From Butyrivibrio sp. (GTDB lineage: Bacteria > Bacillota > Clostridia > Lachnospirales > Lachnospiraceae): a DNA stretch of 64,000 nucleotides. The stretch covers positions 62,001 to 126,000 of the forward strand of contig JAEEXE010000002.1 of NCBI GenBank assembly GCA_016291375.1. The letters run 5' to 3'. Of the stretch, positions 1 to 8,754 are shown in pieces (the first letter of the stretch is position 1; each line of letters begins with the position of its first letter). The translations under genes and the position numbers were made by a program. The notes under the pieces were generated by a model. The model worked only from the letters and a program-made list of their open reading frames with translations, did no database searches and had not been told where the DNA came from.

Positions 1-843
1 AACCTGAGGCTCGGGAGCAAGTGTACGGGCAATCGCAACTCTCTGCTGCTGTCCGCCTGAAAGCTCTGCAGGATATCTGTCCATGAACATTCCTATCTTA
101 ACGATCCTTGAACAAGCGCGTACCCTTGAATCAATCTCTTCTTTTGAAAGCTTTCTGACTTCTTCTACTACCTGTCCGTTTTTTACTACTTCAAATTTAT
201 CATTTAGCTCTTTTGAGTCCTTCTGATACTTGTCTTTTATTGAAGAAAGCTTTGCTTCGTACTCTGAGAGCTTGGATTTTGCTGCTGCAGCCGCATCCTG
301 AGATGTGTGTATATTAAGCGCATAGAGCTCTTTTGCTGTATAGATTGAAAGGCTGTAGTTATCGATAAGTTTTACGTATGCTTTGTTTTCATCCAGCTTT
401 CCGTTCTTATCTCTGCATTCCTCCACGATCTCTTTTACCTTATTACCATTCTGTAAAGCCCTGATAATATCCGCTGTCTGTTTAGCTTCAATGTCAATGA
501 CCGGCATCTTCTCGTTGATGTTCTTAAGTCCGAATGCGATGTTCTCATAAACGGTCATGTTGGGCCAAAGTGCATAGTTCTGGAAAAGAAATCCCACTCT
601 TCTCTTATTGGCAGGCACGTTGATTCCTGCGTTTGAGTCAAATACAACCTTGTCTCCTATTGTGATCCTACCTTCTGTTGGGGTCTCAAGACCTGCGATC
701 ATCCTAAGGATGGTGGTCTTACCGCAACCTGAAGGGCCGAGTAATGTTATGAATGAGTTGTTTGGTATATTTAGACTTACGTTGTCTACGCCAAAGAATT
801 TTCCCCAGCGTTTTGTTATATTCTCTAAAATGATCTCAGGCAT
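1..843 (-). CDS. ABC transporter ATP-binding protein (Fe3+/sugar-phosphate type), partial, with large helical insertion
   Basis: ATPase subunit that would power the permease encoded just upstream (2-nt gap). Only the first 281 codons are in the window; the 3' end is cut. The ATG at 843 follows a good GGAGGA site inside the permease end. Walker A GPSGCGKT is at residues 36-43, the Q-loop glutamine (LFQNYALWPN) at about 88 and the signature LSGGQQQR at 261-268. In MalK/FbpC-type ATPases the signature lies near residue 135, so about 120 extra residues sit between Q-loop and signature. They start shortly after the AFGL segment and are rich in K, E, D, A and S, with a coiled-coil look around residues 180-220. 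Walker B and any regulatory domain lie outside the window. The family call is firm; the substrate is not known. Confidence 0.93.
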   Translation of the reverse strand, partial: MPEIILENITKRWGKFFGVDNVSLNIPNNSFITLLGPSGCGKTTILRMIAGLETPTEGRITIGDKVVFDSNAGINVPANKRRVGFLFQNYALWPNMTVYENIAFGLKNINEKMPVIDIEAKQTADIIRALQNGNKVKEIVEECRDKNGKLDENKAYVKLIDNYSLSIYTAKELYALNIHTSQDAAAAAKSKLSEYEAKLSSIKDKYQKDSKELNDKFEVVKNGQVVEEVRKLSKEEIDSRVRACSRIVKIGMFMDRYPAELSGGQQQRVAIARTLAPEPQV

Positions 844-845
844 GT

Positions 846-2672
846 TTACTTTCCTCCTATGCCACTGTCGAGGCTTGCGCCTGTCAGCTTATTAACCAAT
901 GTGTTAAATACAAGAATTGTCACGATGAGGATGAGGTTGATGGCACTTGAAAATGCGTACAGTCCCATTTCATCGAAATAGTCCAGTGTAGTTGATAAAA
1001 TAAAGCCCTGTGTGCAGAGAAGTAGGAACAATGACAATTCTCTAAGGCACGTCATAAAGGGTAAAAGATATCCGCTTATGATCGAGGACTTCTGGATAGG
1101 AATAATGATCTTGAGCATTCTCTTTATCCATGATGTGTTCATGATGATCGCTGCTTCTTCAAGCTCGTTACTGATCTGAAGCATGGAGTTAAGTGAACTT
1201 CTCGAAGCGAAGGGAATGTACTTAACCACGCCTGCAATGATCAAAAGTGTGTATGTATTGAAGAGGTTAATGCGCTCATTGGAGAACAGGATGAAAAATG
1301 CTGCTCCTACCGCGATTGAAGGCATAAGGTATGGCAGGAAAGCTACGTTGTTAACATAGTTCGCCCACTTGTTTCTTCTCTTTTTGGATACAGCGTAGCC
1401 AATAAGTGTTCCGATAGTTCCCGCAATCAGTGCACAGACAACTGCAAGGAACAAGGTTCCGAAGAAGGCATGCCAGATTGTATTGTTATACAGAATTCCG
1501 GCCTGTCCGTACATGCCGTTTTCTGTTACGTTTTCGTTGGTCACCCACCATTTGGTGGTAAGATGAGCCAAATTTCCGGTGTATAGGAAGCTGTAATCAC
1601 CGGGATTTGGAAGGAATGTCTCAAGTGCAAAGAGCATTATGGGCCATATACTTGTGAAGAATGTTATTAGTATAAAGATAATTCCCACAACGTATTTTCC
1701 CATTTTACCGATGGTAAGCTTAGTGAGCTGACCGGATTTACCCGTGACTGTTGTATAGTTCTTTCTGCTCTTTAGGCTCATCTGATTCATTCCAAGTATC
1801 AGTACTCCAAACACCATCATTATGATTGCAAGGATACTTGCTTCACCTGTATAAGTGCTGTTCATTGAGATGTACTTGGTTGAAAGTGTTGTAAGGTTCA
1901 AATAATGCGGAACGGGATAGCTTCCCATCGCGCTTCCAAATACAAGAAGTATTGTAGAAAGGATGGCGGGCTTGATCATTGGAAGGGTTACTTTGAACAT
2001 TATTTTCCACTTTGGTGTATCAAGTATTGTTGCCGCTTCCTCCAGGTTTGCATCCATGTTCTTGAATATTCCGCCGATAAGGATGTATGCAAAGGGCGCA
2101 TAGTGAAGACCAAGAACCATGGCACTTGGGAATACTCCCTGACACCACCAATGCGGGAAGTATACATGGAATATTGCTGCAAGAAGCCCATCACTTGTTC
2201 CTGTTATCTTGTTGGAATAGAACATGTGCTGCCATACAACAGCCAGTGTCCACTGAGGCATGATGTATGGAAAAATAAAAATAGAGCTTAAGTATTTCTT
2301 GAACTTCATATCGGTTCTTGTTACCAGAAAGGCAAACAAACCACCGAACAGTATTGAGATCATGCAGGTAAGCACTGATAGGATCACCGTATTAAGAAGT
2401 GGCATCCACAGGTTTGTACGTGCAAGTCTGCTGGTAAAAAGGTCTATATAGTTGACTATTGTATATCCCGAAACTTTGCCGGTTAAGTGCTGATCAATGG
2501 TTCCGGGATGAATCTTAAATGTGTCTTTTACAATTGCTACTATAGGTGCGACGGTGCTAAAGGTTAAGACAATCCCAAACAGCAAAAGTATTATGTTCTG
2601 AGGTTGGGAGAACCAGGTCTTTACCTTATTTTTGAAAATCGCACTTTTGTCTGGTTTTGCGATTGCTTCCAT
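846..2672 (-). CDS. ABC transporter permease, two fused MetI-like halves
   Basis: Inner-membrane channel subunit of 608 residues with two homologous permease halves in one chain, the layout of ferric-iron (FbpB), AfuB and phosphonate-type importers. Each half carries an EAA loop that docks the ATPase: LEEAATILDTPKWK near residue 210 and LEEAAIIMNTSWIK near residue 510. About twelve hydrophobic segments are visible, the first near residues 28-48. A GAGGAG site lies 7 nt before the ATG at 2672. The gene is third-last in a binding protein-permease-ATPase order and ends 2 nt before the ATPase start, so translational coupling is likely. A long hairpin lies between it and the upstream binding-protein gene. 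The substrate is not readable from the sequence; iron and sugar phosphates are both known in this family. Confidence 0.92.
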   Translation of the reverse strand: MEAIAKPDKSAIFKNKVKTWFSQPQNIILLLFGIVLTFSTVAPIVAIVKDTFKIHPGTIDQHLTGKVSGYTIVNYIDLFTSRLARTNLWMPLLNTVILSVLTCMISILFGGLFAFLVTRTDMKFKKYLSSIFIFPYIMPQWTLAVVWQHMFYSNKITGTSDGLLAAIFHVYFPHWWCQGVFPSAMVLGLHYAPFAYILIGGIFKNMDANLEEAATILDTPKWKIMFKVTLPMIKPAILSTILLVFGSAMGSYPVPHYLNLTTLSTKYISMNSTYTGEASILAIIMMVFGVLILGMNQMSLKSRKNYTTVTGKSGQLTKLTIGKMGKYVVGIIFILITFFTSIWPIMLFALETFLPNPGDYSFLYTGNLAHLTTKWWVTNENVTENGMYGQAGILYNNTIWHAFFGTLFLAVVCALIAGTIGTLIGYAVSKKRRNKWANYVNNVAFLPYLMPSIAVGAAFFILFSNERINLFNTYTLLIIAGVVKYIPFASRSSLNSMLQISNELEEAAIIMNTSWIKRMLKIIIPIQKSSIISGYLLPFMTCLRELSLFLLLCTQGFILSTTLDYFDEMGLYAFSSAINLILIVTILVFNTLVNKLTGASLDSGIGGK

Positions 2673-2784
2673 TCTTTATCTCCTCTTTAAACATTGGTGC
2701 TATACGGATTGCTTCACTGAGTTTTTGCAATCCTGCATATCTTCGTTAGTCGCATCATAGTGCTTCTTTCGAGGATATGTTCGG

Positions 2785-2838
2785 GTCATAAAGTACAAAT
2801 GCGTATCATGCAAGCATGTACGCATTTGTACTTATGAC
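2785..2838 (-). other. Long intercistronic hairpin between binding-protein and permease genes
   Basis: A perfect 15-bp inverted repeat (2791-2805 with 2819-2833) is extended inward by a further 5-bp stem (2807-2811 with 2814-2818) and outward by five more pairs with one bulge. No U-run follows it on the minus strand, so it does not look like an intrinsic terminator. Hairpins here in transporter operons commonly protect the upstream binding-protein message, giving more binding protein than membrane subunits. That role is inferred. Confidence 0.75.
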
Positions 2839-2852
2839 ACCTATATCACTTT

Positions 2853-4259
2853 TTACTCGCCCGGTGCATAGTGATCGAGAACGTCGATCCAGCTACCAAC
2901 TGAGAAGGATACTTCTGAACAATATACGGGATCCTCAAGAACAAGTTCTCCGTCTGTTGTCCACCAGTCATATCCACGATCGTTCTTTGCAGGGAACTCA
3001 TCTCCGCCGCCCTGTGAATGATGGAATGTAGCTTCGATTTCTTCTGCAACCTTAGGATTGGATGAATATCCACCCATGTCCTTGCCCCATGCTTCAAATC
3101 CCTGCTCTGTGCAAGTCATGAATGCGATGAATGCACATGATGTCCAAGGAAGCGGGCTGTTCTTTGTAAGGAAGAGGTAGTGGCAATAACCATATCCGCC
3201 GATTCCTGTGTAGCCATCTTCATATGCTGCAACTTTAATGTTGTTAACTGATACTGTTGCTGACTCTTCTACTGAACGAAGCTTAGAATATACAAGAAGT
3301 CCTGCCTGATCCTTTGCAGATGCATCTACAAGTGTATTGCAGATAGGGCCGTCATCTGTCTGCTCGTTGTAGCTGTTAACCCAGAGCTTGATCCATGCAA
3401 GAGCGTATGCACCGTTTGCTCCAAGTCCAAGATCGTTGGCATCTGACTGCATAGACTTAATTGTGGGCTCGAAATATGCTTTTTTGGTATCATCGAGCTT
3501 GTCGTATGCTTCTTTAAGCCATGTCGCATACTTGTCTTCTGTGAGCATCATAAGGAAGTTCTTTCCTACGATCTCAGAATCAACACCCATGAAAAGAGGA
3601 TGTGCTCCGTCATATACAAAGTCCCAACAGTTTGTGTATGTTGCGTTTCCTGTGCTGTTGTACATAAATACCTTGTTGAGTGTCTGAAGAGGAAGGAATC
3701 CCTCATAAGCATCTGCAGATGTATTGTTTGCCTCAGCCCACTCTTTAGGAATGAATGTCTTAAGAATGTCTGTATCCACCATCTTGGACTGAATCTGATT
3801 TCCGTCCTGGATAAGTGTCATTGCGAATGTTCCTTCGCTCTTAAGTGAATCTGATGTGAGCTGCTCAAAGATCTTGTTGTTCTTGGGCTGCTGCCACTCA
3901 AATTCCATATTGTATGAGGAATCTATTGACTGTAAGTACTCAATAAATAAAGGAAGAGCTGATTTTCCACGACTGGAATTTCCAACTCCGTAGAATGTCT
4001 TGCCGTTTGACTCTTCAATAGCCTTTGCTGCAAGTTCTTCCAAGGTCATTGTCTCTGCCTCAGCGATGATAGCATCAATACCTGTCAGCTCTGCAGCAGG
4101 CTTTGCAGCATCATCTGTGATGTTTGCTGTCTGGTCTGCAGCTTCAGGTGCGCTCTGATCCCCGGCGGGAGCGGTTCCTGTACCGGAATTGCCACATCCT
4201 GCGAGAGCAGTCACTACCATTGTGAGTGATAAGATTGCCGATAATACTTTCTTTTTCAC
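2853..4259 (-). CDS. Extracellular solute-binding lipoprotein of the ABC importer
   Basis: 468-residue substrate-binding lipoprotein. The N-terminus is a signal peptide with lipobox LAGC (Cys at about 22) followed by a G/T/P/A/D-rich linker to about residue 55, then a type-2 periplasmic-binding fold resembling ferric-iron or spermidine/phosphoglycerate binding proteins. The start is a GTG at 4257-4259, chosen because AAGGAGG lies 7 nt upstream. It precedes the permease and ATPase in the same direction and is separated from the sensor genes by a terminator. It is larger than a typical FbpA/AfuA protein (about 340 residues), so the ligand may not be iron; Tyr iron-ligand pairs cannot be assigned by eye. 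Confidence 0.88.
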   Translation of the reverse strand: MKKKVLSAILSLTMVVTALAGCGNSGTGTAPAGDQSAPEAADQTANITDDAAKPAAELTGIDAIIAEAETMTLEELAAKAIEESNGKTFYGVGNSSRGKSALPLFIEYLQSIDSSYNMEFEWQQPKNNKIFEQLTSDSLKSEGTFAMTLIQDGNQIQSKMVDTDILKTFIPKEWAEANNTSADAYEGFLPLQTLNKVFMYNSTGNATYTNCWDFVYDGAHPLFMGVDSEIVGKNFLMMLTEDKYATWLKEAYDKLDDTKKAYFEPTIKSMQSDANDLGLGANGAYALAWIKLWVNSYNEQTDDGPICNTLVDASAKDQAGLLVYSKLRSVEESATVSVNNIKVAAYEDGYTGIGGYGYCHYLFLTKNSPLPWTSCAFIAFMTCTEQGFEAWGKDMGGYSSNPKVAEEIEATFHHSQGGGDEFPAKNDRGYDWWTTDGELVLEDPVYCSEVSFSVGSWIDVLDHYAPGE

Positions 4260-4300
4260 GTTTTTTCCTCCTTATAATCCATTAATTGTTCATAAAAAAG

Positions 4301-4336
4301 TGGATTTATCAGGTTTTTTATTTCCTGATAAATCCA
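4301..4336 (-). terminator. Intrinsic terminator after the YesN-type regulator gene
   Basis: A perfect 13-bp inverted repeat (4301-4313 with 4324-4336, 10-nt loop) is followed on the minus strand by CTTTTTTATG. It closes the sensor transcript and lies only about 40 nt before the binding-protein start, so it may also act as an attenuator for readthrough into the transporter genes. Confidence 0.8.
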
Positions 4337-4414
4337 TTTTAGTTGTGCAAAATAAACATTTATATGAGGCAATTCTGATATTATTTGTTGGATTTTGACA
4401 TCTTTCTAAAGGGC

Positions 4415-5182
4415 TTACTCAAGGCCTTTTGACTGATAATCTGAAGGAGACCTTCCCACAAGTTTTTTAAATGTATTGGAAAAGTATGCAATATCCTGAT
4501 ACCCAACCTTTTCGGCAACTTCATATACTTTGACCTGAACATCCTTAAGGTGGTTCATTGCTTTTTTGATGCGGTATCTCGTAAGGTAATTACCTATGCT
4601 GATATCCGTCTGCGCCTTAAAAAGTCTGCTGATGTGGCCTTCGCTGACTCCCATTGATTCAGCCAGTTTACCAATGGAGAAATCCGCGTCAGAAAAGTGA
4701 TTTTCAATGTAGTCGATTGCTGTCTGTACGTACCTGTTTTCCACTTCTTCTTTTTTCTTTAGCTGTATCAGCTCATCTTCTATCTGAGCATCACTGCTCC
4801 CCATCGTCATAGGATGTATGTGCAAAAGCTTCTGCACTGATCCTTCAAGCTCTCCGTCTTTAAAGGGTTTTAAAAGATAATCCGAAACGCCAAGCTTTAT
4901 CGCTGCCCTTGCATATTCAAATTCGTCATAGGCTGTTAGAAAGATAATCTTGGTGTTTGGAAATCTCTCATGAACCTTTCTGGCAAGTTCAATTCCGTTC
5001 ATTTTGGGCATTTTGATATCGGATATTATGAGATCCGGTCTGTGTTTTATGGCAAGCTCATAGGCTATTTCTCCGTTTGGTGCCTCCGCTACAACCTCGC
5101 AGCCTATAAGATCCCAGTCTGTCTCATTTATTATGCCCTGTCTTACATATTTTTCATCATCTACTATCATTACTGATGTCAT
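4415..5182 (-). CDS. Response regulator, REC plus AraC-type HTH (YesN family)
   Basis: 255-residue transcription factor. The receiver domain spans about 1-120 with acidic pocket DD at 8-9, phosphoacceptor D55 (in DLIISDIKMP) and the conserved K near 105. A linker leads to an AraC-type double helix-turn-helix at about 155-252 (SIGKLAESMGVSEGHISRLF, then the IAYFSNTFKKLVGRSPSDYQ signature). It is encoded 15 nt after the sensor kinase gene and is its evident partner. Family members activate adjacent transport genes, so the downstream importer at 1-4259 is the likely target. In S. aureus the matching HptR controls sugar-phosphate uptake; transfer of that function here is inference. Confidence 0.93.
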   Translation of the reverse strand: MTSVMIVDDEKYVRQGIINETDWDLIGCEVVAEAPNGEIAYELAIKHRPDLIISDIKMPKMNGIELARKVHERFPNTKIIFLTAYDEFEYARAAIKLGVSDYLLKPFKDGELEGSVQKLLHIHPMTMGSSDAQIEDELIQLKKKEEVENRYVQTAIDYIENHFSDADFSIGKLAESMGVSEGHISRLFKAQTDISIGNYLTRYRIKKAMNHLKDVQVKVYEVAEKVGYQDIAYFSNTFKKLVGRSPSDYQSKGLE

Positions 5183-5197
5183 ATTATCTCCTTATGC

Positions 5198-6901
5198 CTA
5201 CGGTTGTTCTTCCGAGTATGGGAAACTTAGTATCATTACTGTTCCTCCCTCGGATGGTCTAAATGCCATAACTCCATACTCTTTTCCGTAGTACAATCTT
5301 ATGATCGTATTGACGTTGTTAAGGCCAAGATGTCCTTTTAACGTCTCAACGTCGTCATTATTTAGCGCGGTCAGCATCTCATCGCTTATTCCTTTTCCAT
5401 TGTCCTGAACGGAAATCTTCAAAAGATCTTTTCCCTCTGTCTTATCTCTTATTGCTGCAATATAGATATGTCCGTCATCCATATCTTCCATTCCGTGGAT
5501 TATGGCGTTCTCTACTATTGGCTGCAGGATTAGTTTTGGAATGACTGCATTCAATATTTCTTTTGGCACATCAAAGGTTATATCAAACTTGTCATCAAAT
5601 CTGATCCTCTGAATGTCGCAGTAGTTCTGCACAAGCTCAAGCTCATTTGATAATCTGCAGAACTGCTTTTCTGAGATTCCTGTTCTTAATATTCCCGCAA
5701 GGGATGAGGAAAGCGTTGCTACCTCATTTACTCCGTTTGCCTTGGCAACCCATTTTATTGTATCAAGTGTATTGTAGAGAAAGTGCGGATTTAACTGCGC
5801 CTGCATCATTTTGATCCTTGTCTCGTTTACAAGTCTCTCTGCGGCAACTCTCTCTTCCATAGTGGTTTTAAGCTGGGATGTCATCTTGTTAAAGCCTGTG
5901 GCAAGCTGTTCAAACTCATCATCTCTGTCCAGTTCTATCTTGGCATCAAAGTCACCTTTTCTAAACCGCTTCATTGCTTCGGAAAGAGCGCCAATAGGTT
6001 TGGAAAAGTATTCGCTCATCCTTGATGCTACAAAAAGACACACAAGTACGCTTACTATGGATAATATCAGAACTATCTGATAACCCACTCTGGCTGCGCC
6101 TTCTCCAAGTGCCGGAGGTGTTACGTATATGCACAAAAGTCCGGTATTACCAAGCTCTGTGACATATATGTTGTTGCGGCTTCCACTGGTGTATCGCTGT
6201 CCTTTTAGGAAATTGCTTCTTATAACGGAAAGTTCTTCTCCGTCTTCAGCCGTTCCCAAGAGGCAGATGGGCCTTAGGAAATTACTGGTGAGCATAAGCC
6301 CGTCTTTTGCATTTATCTCTTTACTAAGTCTTTCTTTTATATTATTTTGATCTATCCTAATGACAATAAATCCGTTTTCTTCGCCCTCTGTAATCTGTCG
6401 TGCCATCAAAAGAGCTGCTCCGCTTTCTGATGATGTCCTTGGATCCAGTGAATAAACAGTGCTCCCTTTTTTGGATAGCGCTTCTCCAAGAACCGCGTAA
6501 TTTTGCGGTAATTCTTTGATCGCGGTATCAGTCCAGGTGCTGTAAATACACTTACCACCTTTGTAGATTCCTACTTCCGCAAAATCTCTTATTTCTCTTG
6601 ATGCCTCGTAGAGCACTGTATATATATCAAGGGAATTGGAATAATCATTTATAAGGGCGGCCTTTATGATCTTGCTGTTTGAGATCTTATCGAGTGTTTC
6701 CTCCGATTTTCTAAGGTCGCGTTCCATACTGGTCTTTATAAGGCCTATCTGTTCAAGATCTCTTTTCTCATAGTCCGATGTTATCTTGGCAAGGAATCCT
6801 TGTATAGTGAGTACGCCTCCGATAATAACAAGAGCCAGAGTAACAGTAAGGAAGATCACAAAGATCTGTCTTTTGAAGGACTGTCTTATCACACCTTTCA
6901 T
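5198..6901 (-). CDS. Sensor histidine kinase, YesM/HptS type
   Basis: 567-residue membrane kinase. Transmembrane segments lie near residues 12-34 and 273-295 and flank an extracellular sensor region of roughly 235 residues. A HAMP linker follows (about 296-350), then the His_kinase (YesM-type) phosphoacceptor block AQLNPHFLYNTLDTIKW with the phosphorylatable His near 382, and an HATPase domain containing ENAIIHG and DNGKGI. The gene starts 2 nt after the upstream binding-protein stop and precedes the response-regulator gene, giving a binding protein-kinase-regulator operon. The extracellular region probably senses the neighbouring lipoprotein. Confidence 0.94.
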   Translation of the reverse strand: MKGVIRQSFKRQIFVIFLTVTLALVIIGGVLTIQGFLAKITSDYEKRDLEQIGLIKTSMERDLRKSEETLDKISNSKIIKAALINDYSNSLDIYTVLYEASREIRDFAEVGIYKGGKCIYSTWTDTAIKELPQNYAVLGEALSKKGSTVYSLDPRTSSESGAALLMARQITEGEENGFIVIRIDQNNIKERLSKEINAKDGLMLTSNFLRPICLLGTAEDGEELSVIRSNFLKGQRYTSGSRNNIYVTELGNTGLLCIYVTPPALGEGAARVGYQIVLILSIVSVLVCLFVASRMSEYFSKPIGALSEAMKRFRKGDFDAKIELDRDDEFEQLATGFNKMTSQLKTTMEERVAAERLVNETRIKMMQAQLNPHFLYNTLDTIKWVAKANGVNEVATLSSSLAGILRTGISEKQFCRLSNELELVQNYCDIQRIRFDDKFDITFDVPKEILNAVIPKLILQPIVENAIIHGMEDMDDGHIYIAAIRDKTEGKDLLKISVQDNGKGISDEMLTALNNDDVETLKGHLGLNNVNTIIRLYYGKEYGVMAFRPSEGGTVMILSFPYSEEQP

Positions 6902-6903
6902 AC

Positions 6904-7965
6904 TCAGTCCCCCTCGTTCTCAAGCTCGTCCCAGATCTCAAATACTTTTTCTTCCTTGGCTGCAGACTCGCTTATGCTAAATCTTATGATATTTGCTTCT
7001 CCGAAATCAGGTGAAAGCTCCACATCAGTGCGTACCGGCCTTCTGTAGAAATTGTCCATGGCGTATTTCTGGGTATCATATCCAACCACGAAATCCAAAA
7101 ACTTTCCGGCATTGTAGCTGTGAGGTGCGTTTTTTACCATGGCGCATCCATCCGGTATGGCGCTCGTTCCGTCTTTTGGATAAACAAGCGCAATGTCGTA
7201 GCCAAGATCAATGTACTTCTTGGCAGTCTCTTCCAGTGTTATTCCTATAAGATATGTTCCGTCAGAAACATACGGAATAACCTCTCCTGATGATGAGAGT
7301 ATGTTATCCCCAAGCTGGTCGTAGAACCTTGGCACCAGTGTTTCCGGGCTCTCTTCAAAGAGCTGTTCCATGGTGGATAAAATAGTGTAGCTCGTTCCGG
7401 AATTTTTGATGTCCGCAAAAGCTATCTGTCCTTTCCATTTTTCTTCGAACAGATCCTTCCATTCCCTTGGCACTTCACTTGGTCTTACAAGTTTTTTGTT
7501 GTAGATAAATACAATGGGAAGTTCAGTAAATACGGTCCACTCGTTGTTATTTGCCATGTAGGTTTTATCAAGATGCTCGCTACTCTCTGTCTTGTAGGGC
7601 ATAAAAAGATCTTTTTGTGCTTCGTAGCTTTCTATTCCACCGCCAAACATGATGTCACAGGCGCCTTCTTTGGATGCTTCTCTTGCTTCTCTCATCATTT
7701 CCGCTGTTCCACCTGCGTGAACATCAACCCATATTCCGGTTCTACTCTCAAATTCTCTTATTATCGGAAGATATACTTCCTCTTTGTGGGATGTATAAAC
7801 AATAAGTTGATTGTCTTTGGGAACAGCATATTTTTCTGATATATAATCAACACTTCTGTCTCTGTCACTTTGTGCGCACGCTGAAAGAAGCAGTGTTGTC
7901 ACTGCTGTTATAAGCGCCATTATGATCTTTGATCTTTTTCTGTGAAAAAATACGATCTCCCCCAA
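6904..7965 (-). CDS. Ferric-iron/AfuA-type substrate-binding lipoprotein of the sensor operon
   Basis: 353-residue extracellular binding protein with signal peptide and lipobox LSAC (Cys near 30), then an FbpA/AfuA-type fold beginning NQLIVYTSHKEEVYLPIIRE. The start is a TTG at 7963-7965, supported by GGAGGGG 8 nt upstream. It is first in the operon with a YesM kinase and YesN regulator, the order seen in HptA-HptS-HptR of staphylococci, where the binding protein senses extracellular glucose 6-phosphate. It is distinct from the larger binding protein at 2853-4259, so this locus has two: one probably for sensing, one for import. Ligand identity is inference. Confidence 0.88.
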   Translation of the reverse strand: MGEIVFFHRKRSKIIMALITAVTTLLLSACAQSDRDRSVDYISEKYAVPKDNQLIVYTSHKEEVYLPIIREFESRTGIWVDVHAGGTAEMMREAREASKEGACDIMFGGGIESYEAQKDLFMPYKTESSEHLDKTYMANNNEWTVFTELPIVFIYNKKLVRPSEVPREWKDLFEEKWKGQIAFADIKNSGTSYTILSTMEQLFEESPETLVPRFYDQLGDNILSSSGEVIPYVSDGTYLIGITLEETAKKYIDLGYDIALVYPKDGTSAIPDGCAMVKNAPHSYNAGKFLDFVVGYDTQKYAMDNFYRRPVRTDVELSPDFGEANIIRFSISESAAKEEKVFEIWDELENEGD

Positions 7966-8029
7966 GATTCTCGCCCCTCCGGCTTAAAATTGTTTTTTTG
8001 CTTTTTTTATAAAAAAGTTTCGTGACTAA

Positions 8030-8035
8030 ATTATA
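8030..8035 (-). promoter_or_regulatory. Candidate -10 element (TATAAT) of the sensor operon
   Basis: TATAAT on the minus strand about 65 nt before the TTG start at 7965. The -35 region at the expected 17-nt spacing matches the consensus poorly, which would suit an activated promoter. The assignment is tentative. Confidence 0.4.
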
Positions 8036-8100
8036 TCCAAAAACATGTTTCTGTGCTATTTTCTTTGGATATTAATTTCGCTACCTGCATAATACATTAC

Positions 8101-8127
8101 AAAATTAATGTGCATCATATTAATTTT
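8101..8127. promoter_or_regulatory. Perfect inverted repeat, candidate operator upstream of the cstA operon
   Basis: AAAATTAAT, a 9-nt spacer, then ATTAATTTT form a perfect 9-bp inverted repeat about 90 nt before the first gene of the cstA operon and about 140 nt before the divergent sensor operon. There is no U-run. The size and spacing suit a dimeric regulator site, but the regulator is unknown. Confidence 0.45.
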
Positions 8128-8214
8128 GATATCTTGATGTAACGCGGCAGAGTGGTAAAATGATAACTGGACTATCTTTTCCACATCCACAAATTTGACC
8201 TGAAAGGTGATGAG

Positions 8215-8742
8215 ATGATTTCATCAGACATGTATTTGAAGGAGCTTCTGCTCCGATATCAGGCAAGTTTCGATATCACAGAAAACTTTAAAATAGGGAA
8301 TACGACATTTCCTGCATATGCTTGGTTTCACTCCTTAAGTGAGAAATATGTGCTCAAGAAAGAGGCTCAGCTTTGGGCTGTCACAGTTTTTGAACATGTC
8401 TTTTTTATTCAAAAAGAAAGTCTTGATTGTGGCGACCTTGAAGAGCTTACTTCTCTTATCAAAGAGACTCTTGAACCTGTTCTTGTAAGGAAAAACGAAA
8501 AGTACCCGGAGAAGGACCATATGTGTTCTTATCTGACTTTTGAGATTATCCTGGACAAGGCGCCGGATGAATCCACCAAAAAGGCTATCAAAAAATTTCA
8601 TTTTGATAAGGGTTATCTTTTTAATTTCCGGGGTCACAGTGAAGCCAGACTCGCGGTCACAGCCCTTGATACGCAGGAAGTGTTTACAAATTATGGCGGA
8701 AAAGAACTAAAAAGTATGCTCTGTGATATCTACAAAAACTAG
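8215..8742 (+). CDS. Unknown soluble protein co-transcribed with cstA
   Basis: 175-residue protein with no signal peptide or membrane segment; I do not recognise the family. The composition is ordinary, with charged residues throughout, and the C-terminal half (residues about 95-170) has alternating strand/helix character. The start ATG at 8215 follows AAGGTGATGAG. The stop is 12 nt before the cstA ATG, with the cstA ribosome-binding site (AGGAGG) in the gap, so the two genes are almost certainly one transcript. A role as a cytoplasmic partner or regulator of CstA is a guess from position only. Confidence 0.75.
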   Translation: MISSDMYLKELLLRYQASFDITENFKIGNTTFPAYAWFHSLSEKYVLKKEAQLWAVTVFEHVFFIQKESLDCGDLEELTSLIKETLEPVLVRKNEKYPEKDHMCSYLTFEIILDKAPDESTKKAIKKFHFDKGYLFNFRGHSEARLAVTALDTQEVFTNYGGKELKSMLCDIYKN

Positions 8743-8754
8743 GAGGAAAAAAGT

